From: Bacillus weihaiensis
GTDB lineage: Bacteria > Bacillota > Bacilli > Bacillales > Bacillaceae
Length of the DNA stretch: 64,000 bases
Assembly: GCF_001889165.1 (NCBI RefSeq)
Contig: NZ_CP016020.1
Span: forward strand, 3,756,501 to 3,820,500
Direction of reading: 5' to 3'
Each line of letters begins with the position of its first letter. Positions within the stretch are counted from its first letter, which is position 1. The position numbers and the translations under genes are program-made. The notes beneath the pieces were generated by a model, which made no database searches, was not told the origin of the DNA, and worked only from the letters and a program-made list of their open reading frames with translations. This document shows, one piece after another, positions 1 to 8,808 of this stretch.

Positions 1-28
1 GAGTTCCCCTGTCTTGTCAAAGTAATAA

Positions 29-50
29 GGCACTTTCAGATGAAAGTGCC
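29..50 (-). terminator. Hairpin terminator after the esterase gene
   Basis: A perfect 9-bp inverted repeat (GGCACTTTC / GAAAGTGCC) with a 4-base loop lies 7 bases past the stop of the esterase gene. The T-tract on the minus strand is weak, so termination is likely but not certain. Confidence 0.6.
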
Positions 51-57
51 TCTCTCG

Positions 58-1833
58 TTAGTTCACAATTAACGCGGGAGCAAATTCAGCATGCTCTCCT
101 CCGTAGAATTCAATCGTATTAGCTGTGAAGCCCGCTGTAGTCAAGGCTTTTAAGCGAAACTGGGTTTTGCCACTTTTATTAATCGCACTAGTTGGAAGTG
201 GGATTTCAATTAACTCTCCTTGTGGTATAGTGAATTGTCCGATGTTGGTTTGAGTTGATAAGCTAGAGTAATCTGTTTGCTCGATTGAAGAGTTGGTTCC
301 GTAGAAGCCTTTTTTCATCTCTATCTGTACAGAGGACACGGAGCCTGATACCGTTTTTTTATAAAGCTTTAATGTGACAGAATGAATGGTTTGGTTACTT
401 AATACACTTGTATCAAATGATAAGATCCCTCTATACGTGTCCGTATTATACATTCCTTTATCTCCAACCTTAATGTCTCCGGCTCCTTTTCCATCTGCTG
501 GATACAAACCAACAAATCCATCTTCAGTCGAAACAGATGAGAAGAGAGTAGAATCTGTTGGTGGGTCAGATGGGTCTCCATTTTCGTCAATCATATATTC
601 TTCTCTCTTCACTTGCTCGGAATTCCCGTTAGCATCCACACTAAAAAAGGATAAAGTTGTCGTTTCTGCAATGGTCAGTGGAGCTGTATAAATGGTAGAA
701 CTAGTCGTTGGTAAAGAGCCGTCCGTTGTATAATACGTTGTTGCGGCCTCATCTACTAAAAGTTCCACTGAAACGGAATCTGTATAGCTTCCTCCCTTTG
801 GAGTTGCTGTTGTAGTTGGTGCTAGTGTGTCCTCTTCGCTTGGACTACTAAAGGAATTGAAGAATTCCCACATCATAAGACTTGCATCAGGTCCTTGTGG
901 ATCGGTATAGCTGCCTTGTGTACTTCCCCCTGACCACGCATGCCCCATCCCTTGTACGAGTACTTTTTTCATCCAAACCTTTCCGTCGCGTCCTTGATAA
1001 TCGCTAACTGTATAGCTTTTTCCTGATGAAACTTGTAGATTCTTCGTCGTTTCCGGGACATCATCTATCCAACCATCCTCTTTGCCATTAGCTGCTAAAT
1101 CATTTGTGACCGACCATTGAGTGACAACCTGTTCTCCATTCACACTGTTAACCGTGTAATCTGATGTACCATGGAAGACAATAACTGGCATGACTTTCGC
1201 TCGACTTCCCATTTGTTGATAAGCCGTTCTCCCCTGTTGATCTGGATTTGGTCCGCCACTAGACATCGCTGTAAAAGCATTTATCATACTCGTTGCGGCC
1301 TTATACTCAAGTCCTGCCCCTACTCCTACTCCTGAAAATACATCTGGATACGTCGCACCCATAATAACACTCATAGCTGCTCCAGCAGAGAGCCCTGAAA
1401 CAAACACTTGATCATCATTGATCGAGTGGGATGTTTTAATCTTCGCCACCATTCCGGCAATGACACTCGGTTCCCCACTTCCTCTCGATTGATGACTCGT
1501 TTCAAACCAGTTCCAGCATTTGTTTGAATTGGCCGAAGAGCTTTGTTCAGGGTATAGAACGAGAAAGCCCTTCTCATCTGCAAGCGGATTTATTTTTGTA
1601 CCTGCTGCAAATTGAGTTGCATCCTGTGTACAGCCATGAAGCATCACATAAAGTGGATATTCCTTAGATTGGTCATATTGATTGGGAACATAAAGCTTAT
1701 ACGCCTTCCCTCCATATGACCCTGAGATGAATTGTCCCTCAGCATGAGTTTCAGTAGGAATGACCGTGACCACCAATGAAAAAATCAAGACGACTGACAA
1801 ACACATTGCCCAAAGCTGTTTTCCAATATGCAA
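58..1833 (-). CDS. Secreted PHB-depolymerase-family esterase with chitobiase-type and C-terminal binding-like domains
   Basis: A 591-residue exported hydrolase. Residues 1-31 form a signal peptide ending in THA. Residues 35-330 match the extracellular poly(3-hydroxybutyrate) depolymerase / feruloyl-esterase-like alpha/beta hydrolase family: oxyanion motif HGCTQ (66-70), nucleophile box GLSAG (Ser149), likely Asp225 in HGTSD and His298 in GMGHAWSGG. Residues about 340-415 resemble the chitobiase/hexosaminidase C-terminal fold (APTTTATPKGG start, YYTTDGSLP). Residues 430-591 look like a beta-sandwich carbohydrate-binding-type domain. It probably cleaves polyester or acyl-polysaccharide substrates outside the cell; the substrate cannot be fixed from sequence. 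It is a single-gene unit with its own terminator. Confidence 0.85.
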   Translation of the reverse strand: MHIGKQLWAMCLSVVLIFSLVVTVIPTETHAEGQFISGSYGGKAYKLYVPNQYDQSKEYPLYVMLHGCTQDATQFAAGTKINPLADEKGFLVLYPEQSSSANSNKCWNWFETSHQSRGSGEPSVIAGMVAKIKTSHSINDDQVFVSGLSAGAAMSVIMGATYPDVFSGVGVGAGLEYKAATSMINAFTAMSSGGPNPDQQGRTAYQQMGSRAKVMPVIVFHGTSDYTVNSVNGEQVVTQWSVTNDLAANGKEDGWIDDVPETTKNLQVSSGKSYTVSDYQGRDGKVWMKKVLVQGMGHAWSGGSTQGSYTDPQGPDASLMMWEFFNSFSSPSEEDTLAPTTTATPKGGSYTDSVSVELLVDEAATTYYTTDGSLPTTSSTIYTAPLTIAETTTLSFFSVDANGNSEQVKREEYMIDENGDPSDPPTDSTLFSSVSTEDGFVGLYPADGKGAGDIKVGDKGMYNTDTYRGILSFDTSVLSNQTIHSVTLKLYKKTVSGSVSSVQIEMKKGFYGTNSSIEQTDYSSLSTQTNIGQFTIPQGELIEIPLPTSAINKSGKTQFRLKALTTAGFTANTIEFYGGEHAEFAPALIVN

Positions 1834-1930
1834 AAAACTCCAACCCCTTTCAATGAATCTTTTTTAAGCTTAATCACAGAGAGTTACATAGGAGTTACAA
1901 ATGGAATCTGTTTGAGGTATTTTTTCTAAA

Positions 1931-1964
1931 ACAAAAAGACACTCTCTCACAATGAGAAAGTGCC
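1931..1964 (-). terminator. Terminator of the kyn/NSS operon
   Basis: On the minus strand a 12-bp stem (GGCACTTTCTCA with TGAGAGAGTGTC, one wobble) is followed by TTTTTGTTTT. It lies just downstream of the transporter stop and closes the tryptophan operon. Confidence 0.85.
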
Positions 1965-1984
1965 CATTTCCTCGTTCCATTTCA

Positions 1985-3331
1985 TTAAACCAGCCAAACT
2001 AGCGTACCGATAAACACAATGACAATTGTGACCGGAACAACCCACTTCATTAAGAAGCTCCAAATGGTAAACATAGCTGGAGATAACGTATTACTTAGCG
2101 TAAACTCCTCTTTTACTACTTGTTTGTTCATTTTCCAGCTAATGAACAAGGCAATCAGTAAGCAGCCTAATGGAAGCATGATATTACTTACAAGGAAATC
2201 CGTGGCGTCAAATACCGTATCTCCAAAGATTTGAAGGTTTTGGAGAGTGCTAAAGGATAATGCAGCAGGTATGCCAGCAATAAATACAACAAGACCTGAT
2301 AGCCAAGCTGATTTTCTCCTTGAACGCTTACCACTTTCTGTGAATGCAGATACAATAATTTCAAGTAAGCTAAAGGAAGACGTTAAAGTTGCAAATAAAA
2401 ATAAAATTAAAAACACAGCTAAGAAAAATTCACCAGCTGGCATTTGCGAAAATACGGCTGGTAGCACCATGAATAATAACCCCGGTCCTTCAGTTGGTTC
2501 AAAATCAAAGGCGAACACAACTGGAAAGATAGCCAAACCAGCTAAAATGGATACAAAAATATTCATAACCACTACAGACCCAGCCGAAGAAGGAATACTT
2601 ACCTTCTTACTTAAATAAGAGCTGTACGTGACCATACATGAAAAACCTACTGCAAGAGCAAAAAAGGATTGGCCAAGCGCATATAATACAGACTCCCCTG
2701 TTATTTCCGAAAAGTCTGGTTTAAGGAAAAATTCAATCCCTTCCCTTGCACCGTCCAATGTTAAGGAACGAACGACAAGAATAATAAAGAACACGAATAA
2801 GAGCGGCATCATATACTTACTTGCTTTTTCAATTCCGTTTTTAATTCCAATTGAGATGACTAACACATTGATTAGTAAAAAAACAGCTAATCCTCCTAAT
2901 GTGATGAACGGTGTAGCCGTAATCTTTCCAAATAGATCAGGATAGCTTGCATCAGCTGTAATAACATTTCCGCTAATAGCCATTATGCTATAAATGAAAA
3001 CCCAACCACCAACAACTGCATAAAACGATAACAACAAGAAACAACCGATTACTCCGAGTGGACCCGTTATCGTCCACAAGCTATTTGGCGCAAGCTTTTT
3101 GTAGGCAGTGACTGCCTCCTTCTGTGCACCTCGTCCGATAATAAATTCAGAAATTAACATGGGAAGACCGATTAACAGAGTGAAGGCAATGAAAATAAGA
3201 AGAAAGGCTCCTCCACCACTCATTCCTGTTACATACGGAAACTTCCAAATGGCCCCTAGACCGATTGCAGCCCCTGCTGACGACATGATAAAGCCGAATT
3301 TCGACGACCACTGTTCTCGATTTGAACTCAT
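1985..3331 (-). CDS. Sodium-dependent NSS-family amino acid transporter, probable tryptophan importer
   Basis: A 448-residue polytopic membrane protein of the neurotransmitter:sodium symporter family. The first membrane segment carries the unwound sodium/substrate motif (GAAIGLGAIWKFPYV, about residues 19-33), followed by the Gly-rich GMSGGGAF region and about ten more hydrophobic helices. Bacterial members such as TnaT and LeuT take up neutral or aromatic amino acids with sodium. It is the last gene of an operon with kynU, kynB and kynA, 25 bases after the kynA stop. Tryptophan import is therefore the most economical role, but this rests on context and not on substrate-site residues. Confidence 0.85.
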   Translation of the reverse strand: MSSNREQWSSKFGFIMSSAGAAIGLGAIWKFPYVTGMSGGGAFLLIFIAFTLLIGLPMLISEFIIGRGAQKEAVTAYKKLAPNSLWTITGPLGVIGCFLLLSFYAVVGGWVFIYSIMAISGNVITADASYPDLFGKITATPFITLGGLAVFLLINVLVISIGIKNGIEKASKYMMPLLFVFFIILVVRSLTLDGAREGIEFFLKPDFSEITGESVLYALGQSFFALAVGFSCMVTYSSYLSKKVSIPSSAGSVVVMNIFVSILAGLAIFPVVFAFDFEPTEGPGLLFMVLPAVFSQMPAGEFFLAVFLILFLFATLTSSFSLLEIIVSAFTESGKRSRRKSAWLSGLVVFIAGIPAALSFSTLQNLQIFGDTVFDATDFLVSNIMLPLGCLLIALFISWKMNKQVVKEEFTLSNTLSPAMFTIWSFLMKWVVPVTIVIVFIGTLVWLV

Positions 3332-3356
3332 GACATCCCCCTCTTACTCTACTATT

Positions 3357-4211
3357 TTATAATTCTGTTCTAATCGCCCATAATTCAGGGAAAAAGCGCT
3401 GGTCCAGTACTTTTTTCAAGTAGCCTACACCTGATGAACCACCTGTTCCCATCTTAAAGCCGATCACTCTCTCGACCGTTTTCATATGACGGAAGCGCCA
3501 CTGCTGTAGCCAGTCCTCAAGGTCGATTAATTTCTCTGCTAGCTCATAAAGTTCCCAATAGTGATCTGTGTTGTGATAGACAGTCATCCACGCCTTTCGC
3601 ACCGACTCGTTGTCACGATACGTTTTCGTGACATCACGATTTAAGACATCCTCATCAATCGGAAGACCTGCCTTATGTAAAGCTTCAATCGCCACATCAT
3701 AAAGACCCTTTGCCTCGAATGCAGCCTTTAATTCTGCGTGAAGAGCGGGATCTTTTTGATATATTTTTAACACATGATCTGTTTTGTATCCTAGCGCAAA
3801 TTCAATCATTCGATATTGATACGATTGAAAGCCTGATGCTTGCCCTAAGGAATCACGGAACTCCATGTATTCTGAAGGAGTCATAGTTGAAAGCACATCC
3901 CAAGCCTGAATGATTTGAGATTGTGTTTTCGAAACCCTTGCTAAGCGCTTTTGTGCCGTCGATAAATCTCCTTCTTCAATTGAGACAATCGCAGCTTTTG
4001 TTTCGTGCAAAATAAGCTTCATCCAAAGCTCACTCACTTGGTGAATCACAATAAAAAGCATCTCATCATGGTGCCCTGACAATCGATTTTGAGCAGATAA
4101 TATCTTATCTAGACCCAAGTATTCACCATAGGTCATGTTGTGTGTAAAATCGGTATGAATATTCTTTTCTGCTGTTGTTGCATTGGTTTCTTGTTGATTA
4201 TGGTTCGTCAT
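3357..4211 (-). CDS. kynA: Tryptophan 2,3-dioxygenase
   Basis: A 284-residue cytosolic haem dioxygenase that opens the indole ring of L-tryptophan to give N-formylkynurenine. Family signatures are visible: [13 protein letters not shown] near the N-terminus, [17 protein letters not shown] (about 47-63), and the C-terminal [21 protein letters not shown], which contains the proximal haem histidine and the substrate-carboxylate GTGG loop. Length is typical of the bacterial enzyme. It is the third gene of the kynU-kynB-kynA-transporter operon, with 46 bases to kynB. Confidence 0.96.
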   Translation of the reverse strand: MTNHNQQETNATTAEKNIHTDFTHNMTYGEYLGLDKILSAQNRLSGHHDEMLFIVIHQVSELWMKLILHETKAAIVSIEEGDLSTAQKRLARVSKTQSQIIQAWDVLSTMTPSEYMEFRDSLGQASGFQSYQYRMIEFALGYKTDHVLKIYQKDPALHAELKAAFEAKGLYDVAIEALHKAGLPIDEDVLNRDVTKTYRDNESVRKAWMTVYHNTDHYWELYELAEKLIDLEDWLQQWRFRHMKTVERVIGFKMGTGGSSGVGYLKKVLDQRFFPELWAIRTEL

Positions 4212-4257
4212 CTTTTTTATCCTCCTTTAAAACGAAAAGAAAATCAATCTTTTTGAT

Positions 4258-4884
4258 CTATAGTGGTCGAATCACAGCACGCACTGGGCTTCCATCTCCC
4301 CCCTTTATTGGTAAAGGAAGCGCAATGATCTCATATAAGCCAGGCTCCACATGCTCGACATATATATTTTCTAAAATATGAATATCATGCTGATACAATG
4401 CGTGGTGTGTTTCCATCTCCTTACTATTTAACGCATCAACAGACGGAAGATCTACACCAAGTAAACGGACGCCTTTTTCCTTTAAAAAAGGGGCAAGCTC
4501 TGGCGACAGTCTCGGTATTTCTTGCGGAAAAATATGAGGTTCTACCTGTTTTTTCGTTTTAACTAGTAATCTCTGTACACCATCTAATTCACTATTAAAG
4601 AATGCTTCTGGTGTTACTTCATCCCAATCTGATACATCAACGAGCTTAGCTTTTCCGATATAGAGCTCAAGATCAAGATCCAATACCGTTTTTCCTTCAT
4701 TTAAAAAATGAAACGGTGCGTCAATATGCGTCCCCGTGTGTAAACTCGTTGTGATTTTCCCAATGTTCACTGAGCCTGTTTCATCCTTTGTAAAAACAGT
4801 TTCATAGGAAAAAGGAGTATCCCCAGGCCAATGGGCAATATCATTTGTTAAAGGCTGTGAAATATCAATCCATTTCTTCCCCAT
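4258..4884 (-). CDS. kynB: Kynurenine formamidase (arylformamidase)
   Basis: A 208-residue cyclase-family metal enzyme that hydrolyses N-formylkynurenine to kynurenine and formate. The diagnostic metal-binding motif HTGTHIDAPFH is at residues 49-59, and the N-terminus (WIDISQPLTNDIAHWPGDTP) is typical of bacterial KynB. Its start is directly next to the kynU stop with no gap, so the two are probably translationally coupled. Confidence 0.95.
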   Translation of the reverse strand: MGKKWIDISQPLTNDIAHWPGDTPFSYETVFTKDETGSVNIGKITTSLHTGTHIDAPFHFLNEGKTVLDLDLELYIGKAKLVDVSDWDEVTPEAFFNSELDGVQRLLVKTKKQVEPHIFPQEIPRLSPELAPFLKEKGVRLLGVDLPSVDALNSKEMETHHALYQHDIHILENIYVEHVEPGLYEIIALPLPIKGGDGSPVRAVIRPL

Positions 4885-6156
4885 TTATGCGACAACTCCT
4901 CGCTTATTCTCATACTGCTTATACGTCTCATTTTCCATAATCTTTTTCAATAGTTGTACTGCCTTCCACACATCTTCAAAGCTATTATATAAAGCAACTG
5001 GCGCCAATCTGATTCCATTAGGCGATCGAAAATCTGGTATTACTCTCTCTGCTTTTAATGCTTTACATATTCTTGCAGCTTCTGAATGCTCCAAATAAAT
5101 ATGGCCACCACGTTTATTCTCTTCCATCGGATTTCTTACGATAAACCCATACCCGTTAAGCTCCTCTTTTAGTAAGGTCAGTAGATAGCTTGTTAGATGA
5201 AGAGATTTTTCCCGAATTCTCTCCATCCCTACTTCATTAAACATCGTGAGGGAACCAATAATTGGCGCCATACTAAAGATATTTGGCGTCCCAATTTGAT
5301 AGGCACCAGCGTCCTCTGCTGGAGTCAGCTCATGCTTCATATCAAACTGTTGATCCTTCCGAGAGCTAAACCAACCAGTCAAACCAGGTACTTTTTTAAA
5401 ATGTCGCTGATTTACATACAATCCACCCGTTCCACCAGGTCCCCCATTTAAATGCTTATAATTACACCAGAAAGCAAAATCCACACCCCACTCACTTAAA
5501 TGATGAGGAATCGACCCAATCGAGTGGCAAAGATCAAAGCCTATTAAAATATTTCGTCTATGCGCTTCCTCCGTTAGTCTTTTCATATCAAGAATCTGCC
5601 CACTTCGATAAAGCACACCCGGCAAGACAATTAACGCAATATCCTCAGTCATCGCTTCAATCAGATCCTCTTCATTTAGTTGATGACCATCTCTACTCTT
5701 TACTTGAACAAGATGATCCTTTGGGTCATACCCTTTCAGCTTAATCTGACTTTGCAACGCATAAATATCACTCGGAAAATTTAATTCATCCGCTAAGATC
5801 TTGGTTTTCCCTTCTGTCGGCTGATAGAATGTCGAAACGAGCTGATGGAGATTGATTGTAGTGGAACCGCTTACAATTACTTCATTTTCATGCGCACCGA
5901 CAAGTGGTGCCATCTGTTTTCCCAATGTCTCTGCAAGATAAAACCAAGGATGCTCCCCACTCGTCCATCCATCAATTCCATACTGTTTCCATGTTTCTAA
6001 AAGGTCTAACAACGATTGCTCTGCTCTTTTTGATAATAACCCCAATGAATTTCCATCAAGATATAATCCAGCTTCATTTATATAAAATTCATCGCGATAT
6101 GTTGCTAAAGGATCCTGTTCATCAAGCTTTTTTGCGTAGTCATATGTAGCTTCCAT
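4885..6156 (-). CDS. kynU: Kynureninase
   Basis: A 423-residue PLP-dependent fold-type I hydrolase that splits kynurenine into anthranilate and alanine. The PLP lysine is Lys234 in [13 protein letters not shown], with the cofactor-contacting Asp208 and His211 in GFDLCHSIG. It is the first gene of the operon. With kynA and kynB it makes a complete tryptophan-to-anthranilate route; no anthranilate-degrading genes are in the window. The promoter region faces a divergent TetR gene. Confidence 0.96.
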   Translation of the reverse strand: MEATYDYAKKLDEQDPLATYRDEFYINEAGLYLDGNSLGLLSKRAEQSLLDLLETWKQYGIDGWTSGEHPWFYLAETLGKQMAPLVGAHENEVIVSGSTTINLHQLVSTFYQPTEGKTKILADELNFPSDIYALQSQIKLKGYDPKDHLVQVKSRDGHQLNEEDLIEAMTEDIALIVLPGVLYRSGQILDMKRLTEEAHRRNILIGFDLCHSIGSIPHHLSEWGVDFAFWCNYKHLNGGPGGTGGLYVNQRHFKKVPGLTGWFSSRKDQQFDMKHELTPAEDAGAYQIGTPNIFSMAPIIGSLTMFNEVGMERIREKSLHLTSYLLTLLKEELNGYGFIVRNPMEENKRGGHIYLEHSEAARICKALKAERVIPDFRSPNGIRLAPVALYNSFEDVWKAVQLLKKIMENETYKQYENKRGVVA

Positions 6157-6202
6157 GATTTCCTCACACCTAACCTTTCAGAATTTTTCATCTTTATTAA
6201 TT

Positions 6203-6232
6203 AGTATATCTAGGAAGTTGACACAAAGTCAA
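6203..6232 (-). promoter_or_regulatory. Probable sigma-A promoter of the kyn operon
   Basis: Minus-strand -35 TTGACT (6227-6232) and -10 TATACT (6203-6208) are separated by 18 bases. They lie 47 bases upstream of the kynU start. The perfect palindrome at 6231-6247 touches the -35 element. Confidence 0.6.
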
Positions 6233-6247
6233 TGACATTATGTCATT
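6231..6247. promoter_or_regulatory. Perfect palindrome, candidate operator for the TetR regulator
   Basis: AATGACAT-T-ATGTCATT is a perfect 8+1+8 inverted repeat in the kynU-tetR divergent intergenic region, abutting the kynU -35 box. Its size and place suit a TetR dimer operator controlling both genes. This is an inference from position and symmetry. Confidence 0.6.
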
Positions 6248-6263
6248 TAAATAGGTTAATAAG

Positions 6264-6292
6264 TTGTCAGAACATTTATTAGCTTGTACTAT
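6264..6292 (+). promoter_or_regulatory. Probable promoter of the TetR gene
   Basis: TTGTCA (6264-6269), a 17-base spacer and TACTAT (6287-6292) on the plus strand, 40 bases before the TetR start. The candidate operator lies 17 bases upstream of this -35. Confidence 0.5.
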
Positions 6293-6332
6293 AAGATAAA
6301 AAGGTTATTGTCAGATTGAAAGGAATGAAATC

Positions 6333-6950
6333 ATGACAAGTTCAACGGACACCCTTACTGCTAGACAACAACAAGCCCTTAAAACCCGTCAAAAATTACT
6401 TCATGCCGGAAAAGAGACTTTTTTAGAATATGGCTTCCAAAAAGCCACCATATCTCACATTATTAAAAAAGCAAAAACAGGGTATGGAACAGCCTATGTT
6501 TATTTTAAAAATAAAGACGAGTTATTTATGATCATCATGGAAGACTTAATGAATGAATTCTATCAAGTAGCCGAAATGCCGTTTACACCAGCATCGAAGG
6601 AAGAAGCCCTTGAACAAATTAAAAAGCAGGTTCAGCTCTTTTTATCACTAGCGATTAAAGAGAAGGAAATGATGAGCATTGTGAAGGAAGCAATCGGGCT
6701 CTCGCCTGAAATTGAAAAGGCTTGGTACGATATTCGCGAAAAATTTATTAGTCGCATCTCACTTGATATTCGCTATGCTCAACAAAATAAGCTTGCACGA
6801 TTAAATGTAGACGCTCAGCTCGTTGCAAGAGGCTGGTTCTTTTCCAATGAGATGTTTATGTGGGAGCTTGTACAAAATAGTACGCACTATTCTCTAGAAG
6901 AGGTCATTCATAATTTAACTACTATTTATGCAAATGGTCTATATGAATAA
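6333..6950 (+). CDS. TetR/AcrR-family transcriptional regulator, likely controls the kyn operon
   Basis: A 205-residue regulator. Residues 12-60 form the TetR DNA-binding domain (RQKLLHAGKETFLEYGF, then the helix-turn-helix with KAKTGYGTAYVYFKNKDELF). The C-terminal two thirds is an all-helical ligand/dimer domain without a recognisable ligand signature. It is transcribed away from kynU, with a 176-base shared control region that holds a perfect 17-bp palindrome. Local control of tryptophan catabolism, perhaps sensing kynurenine or tryptophan, is the likely role; the ligand is inferred only. A ribosome site (GAAAGGAATGAA) precedes the ATG. Confidence 0.85.
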   Translation: MTSSTDTLTARQQQALKTRQKLLHAGKETFLEYGFQKATISHIIKKAKTGYGTAYVYFKNKDELFMIIMEDLMNEFYQVAEMPFTPASKEEALEQIKKQVQLFLSLAIKEKEMMSIVKEAIGLSPEIEKAWYDIREKFISRISLDIRYAQQNKLARLNVDAQLVARGWFFSNEMFMWELVQNSTHYSLEEVIHNLTTIYANGLYE

Positions 6951-6975
6951 GCAGGGATCTCGCCTGCTTATTTTT
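6948..6975 (+). terminator. Terminator of the TetR gene
   Basis: TAAGCAGG / CCTGCTTA stem with a 7-base loop, followed by TTTTTAT. The left arm includes the TAA stop codon of the gene. Confidence 0.8.
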
Positions 6976-7094
6976 ATGTAGGAGTGTCTCACTGATTATT
7001 TAACAAATTTCGCCTCCTATTTACCCCCCTGTTCAGCGGTAAGCGAATCAAAGCGATTCTCTACCTGTCTACTGACTTTCCTCTCATCTCTCAA

Positions 7095-7126
7095 CAAAAA
7101 ATAGAGCGGCTATCTATTAACCGCTC
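7095..7126 (-). terminator. Terminator of the sigma/anti-sigma operon
   Basis: Minus-strand GAGCGG / CCGCTC stem followed by TATTTTTTG, 8 bases after the anti-sigma stop. Confidence 0.75.
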
Positions 7127-7133
7127 GCAGGCA

Positions 7134-8144
7134 TCATTCCCTTTGCTCATCCCAATTCCAATAGCTTAATTCACCTAGTTTCGCACCTCTTATTTCCTCT
7201 ACTTCCTTAAGTTTAAGAAGCTCTTTTACAGGTCCCGTTACCACGCCACCATATACGATAAAGCCATTTTGTTTAATATATTCATAACGGTTATCTAGAT
7301 GAGACAACCCTAAAAAGGTTTCGTAATACGATGTGGATTCTTCTTCAAGCAGTTGGTTCATGTTGGTAAGCATCATGTTTTGACTTTCTTTTAATGTTTC
7401 CTCATTAAGAATATTGATTTTTGCAGAATAAGTATAATCCTCTTGACTTTTCCTTCCACCAGCTAAACCAATCCAATTGTCTATTTGGAGACTATTTTCG
7501 CTCTCACTATAGCTAGTAGGCTTATATTCCTTAAATTCTCCCGTATATAGCGGTGCCCATATAAGTTCAAGATCATAAGGCTTTAGTAACTCTAGTAATT
7601 CTTCTGGAGTCATGAACTTTTCTGTTGAAAACGATAGTTCACCAACAGTTCCTTCATGAATTTTATCTAGGGTATACCAGACATGATCATCTTGATCGGT
7701 TGATAGGCTCTCTCCATTCCTTGGATCTTCTGGTAGGAAAAAAACGTAACCCTCTTCAGCCTGCTGGTCAAAATAATGGATTTCACGTGAAGATAAGTGT
7801 GTGAAAAGTGTTTTCTCTATTGTAATCGTTCCTACAGCTTGATAGTCTTTCCCTACCTTTTTATAGACGGGTTCATTCACAATTTGTGTTAAGAAAGGAG
7901 TAATGCGACTGTTCGGATTTCCTCCCAATTCTTCATAGAGATTTGGTATGGTCCAATCATTTGCTAGGCTGCTAAAATAACTGTGCTTCATGTCACTTTT
8001 CAAACTATGAAAACTAATATACACCACCATCATGTAGATCCAAAAGAGAATAAGACAAGTAATAATAATACGAATAATCCTTACAGTTAGAGTAAATCTG
8101 TATTTTCTGAAGATCTTCTTTTCTTTATTTTCATTCCATTCCAC
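7134..8144 (-). CDS. Membrane-anchored anti-sigma factor of the Sigma_reg_N/C type
   Basis: A single-pass membrane protein encoded directly after an ECF sigma factor, overlapping it. One hydrophobic segment (TVRIIRIIITCLILFWIYMMVVY) follows a short basic cytoplasmic tail. The large external part ends in a region like the sigma-factor-regulator C-terminal domain found in Bacillus anti-sigma proteins (WIGLAGGR, FIVYGGVVTGPVKELLKL). It should hold the sigma factor inactive until an envelope signal arrives. The open frame extends to a TTG at 8165, but GGGAGG with an 8-9 base spacer sits in front of the GTG at 8144, so that start is preferred. Confidence 0.8.
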   Translation of the reverse strand: MEWNENKEKKIFRKYRFTLTVRIIRIIITCLILFWIYMMVVYISFHSLKSDMKHSYFSSLANDWTIPNLYEELGGNPNSRITPFLTQIVNEPVYKKVGKDYQAVGTITIEKTLFTHLSSREIHYFDQQAEEGYVFFLPEDPRNGESLSTDQDDHVWYTLDKIHEGTVGELSFSTEKFMTPEELLELLKPYDLELIWAPLYTGEFKEYKPTSYSESENSLQIDNWIGLAGGRKSQEDYTYSAKINILNEETLKESQNMMLTNMNQLLEEESTSYYETFLGLSHLDNRYEYIKQNGFIVYGGVVTGPVKELLKLKEVEEIRGAKLGELSYWNWDEQRE

Positions 8145-8676
8145 CGTCTTTTTCCTCCCATCCAAGTTCTTCTGCTAGTTCAGATAATTTTTTTCGTGCA
8201 CGATATAAATGAATTTTCACCTGACCTTCTGTTAATTCAAGTAATGTTTGTATCTCTTCATAACTAAAATCCTCGTATTCTCTTAGATATAAGATGGTAC
8301 GATAGTGTTCAGGTAAATAAGTAAGAAGGATATGTAGATCACTTTTTTGCTCACCTAACACGAGTTCTTCTTCAGGTAATCCATAAGGGCTAATCATTTT
8401 TTCATGAGTAAATAAAATTTCTGAAAACGGAATCCATTTTCTTTTTTGCCGCTTCCGCCATTCATCTAAGTATGCATTTCTAGCGACTTTAAAAAGCCAT
8501 GCTCGAATGTTCTCTTGATTATAAGAGGATAGTGATATGGTTGCGCGTACAAACGTTTCCTGGGTTAAATCCTCTGCCAAATGAGGGGAACCAGACATTT
8601 TTAAAAGATATACATATAATGATTTTGCATACTTCTGATACACATGCTCCAATTCATGCTTTCGACCAAATTCCAT
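8131..8676 (-). CDS. ECF RNA polymerase sigma factor
   Basis: A sigma-70 family protein of the extracytoplasmic-function group. Region 2 is visible as YVYLLKMSGSPHLAEDLTQETFVRA...WLFKVARNAYLDEWRK, and region 4 as LPEHYRTILYLREYEDFSYEEIQTLLELTEGQVKIHLYRARKKL. An upstream ATG exists at 8691, but GAGGGG with a 7-base spacer points to the ATG at 8676 (181 residues). It overlaps the anti-sigma gene, the standard arrangement for a regulator pair. An ECF-type promoter precedes it, suggesting autoregulation. Which B. subtilis sigma (X, M, V, W) it equals cannot be said from sequence alone. Confidence 0.9.
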   Translation of the reverse strand: MEFGRKHELEHVYQKYAKSLYVYLLKMSGSPHLAEDLTQETFVRATISLSSYNQENIRAWLFKVARNAYLDEWRKRQKRKWIPFSEILFTHEKMISPYGLPEEELVLGEQKSDLHILLTYLPEHYRTILYLREYEDFSYEEIQTLLELTEGQVKIHLYRARKKLSELAEELGWEEKDGGME

Positions 8677-8707
8677 TTTTTTGCCCCTCATAAGTAGTTA
8701 TACTATA

Positions 8708-8735
8708 TACACGATTTAGCAGAAGAAATGTTACA
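8708..8735 (-). promoter_or_regulatory. ECF-type promoter of the sigma factor gene
   Basis: On the minus strand TGTAAC (8730-8735), exactly 16 bases, then CGTGTA (8708-8713). The AAC -35 core and CGT -10 core at this spacing are the hallmark of Bacillus ECF sigma promoters, placed about 30 bases before the start codon. This predicts positive autoregulation. Confidence 0.75.
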
Positions 8736-8764
8736 CATACGCGAGGAAATTTTTTTAGCGAGTA

Positions 8765-8806
8765 TAGAAAAACAGGCATCATTCAATTACGAATGAGTAC
8801 CTGTTC
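8765..8806 (-). terminator. Terminator of the alpha/beta hydrolase gene
   Basis: Minus-strand stem AACAGG..CTCATTC / GAATGA..CCTGTT with one 2-base internal mismatch, followed by TTTCTAT, directly after the hydrolase stop. Confidence 0.75.
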
Positions 8807-8808
8807 TT

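Noticed and set aside
2247-2618. 123-codon plus-strand ORF inside the NSS transporter gene
   Set aside because: Antisense shadow of a well-supported membrane protein gene.
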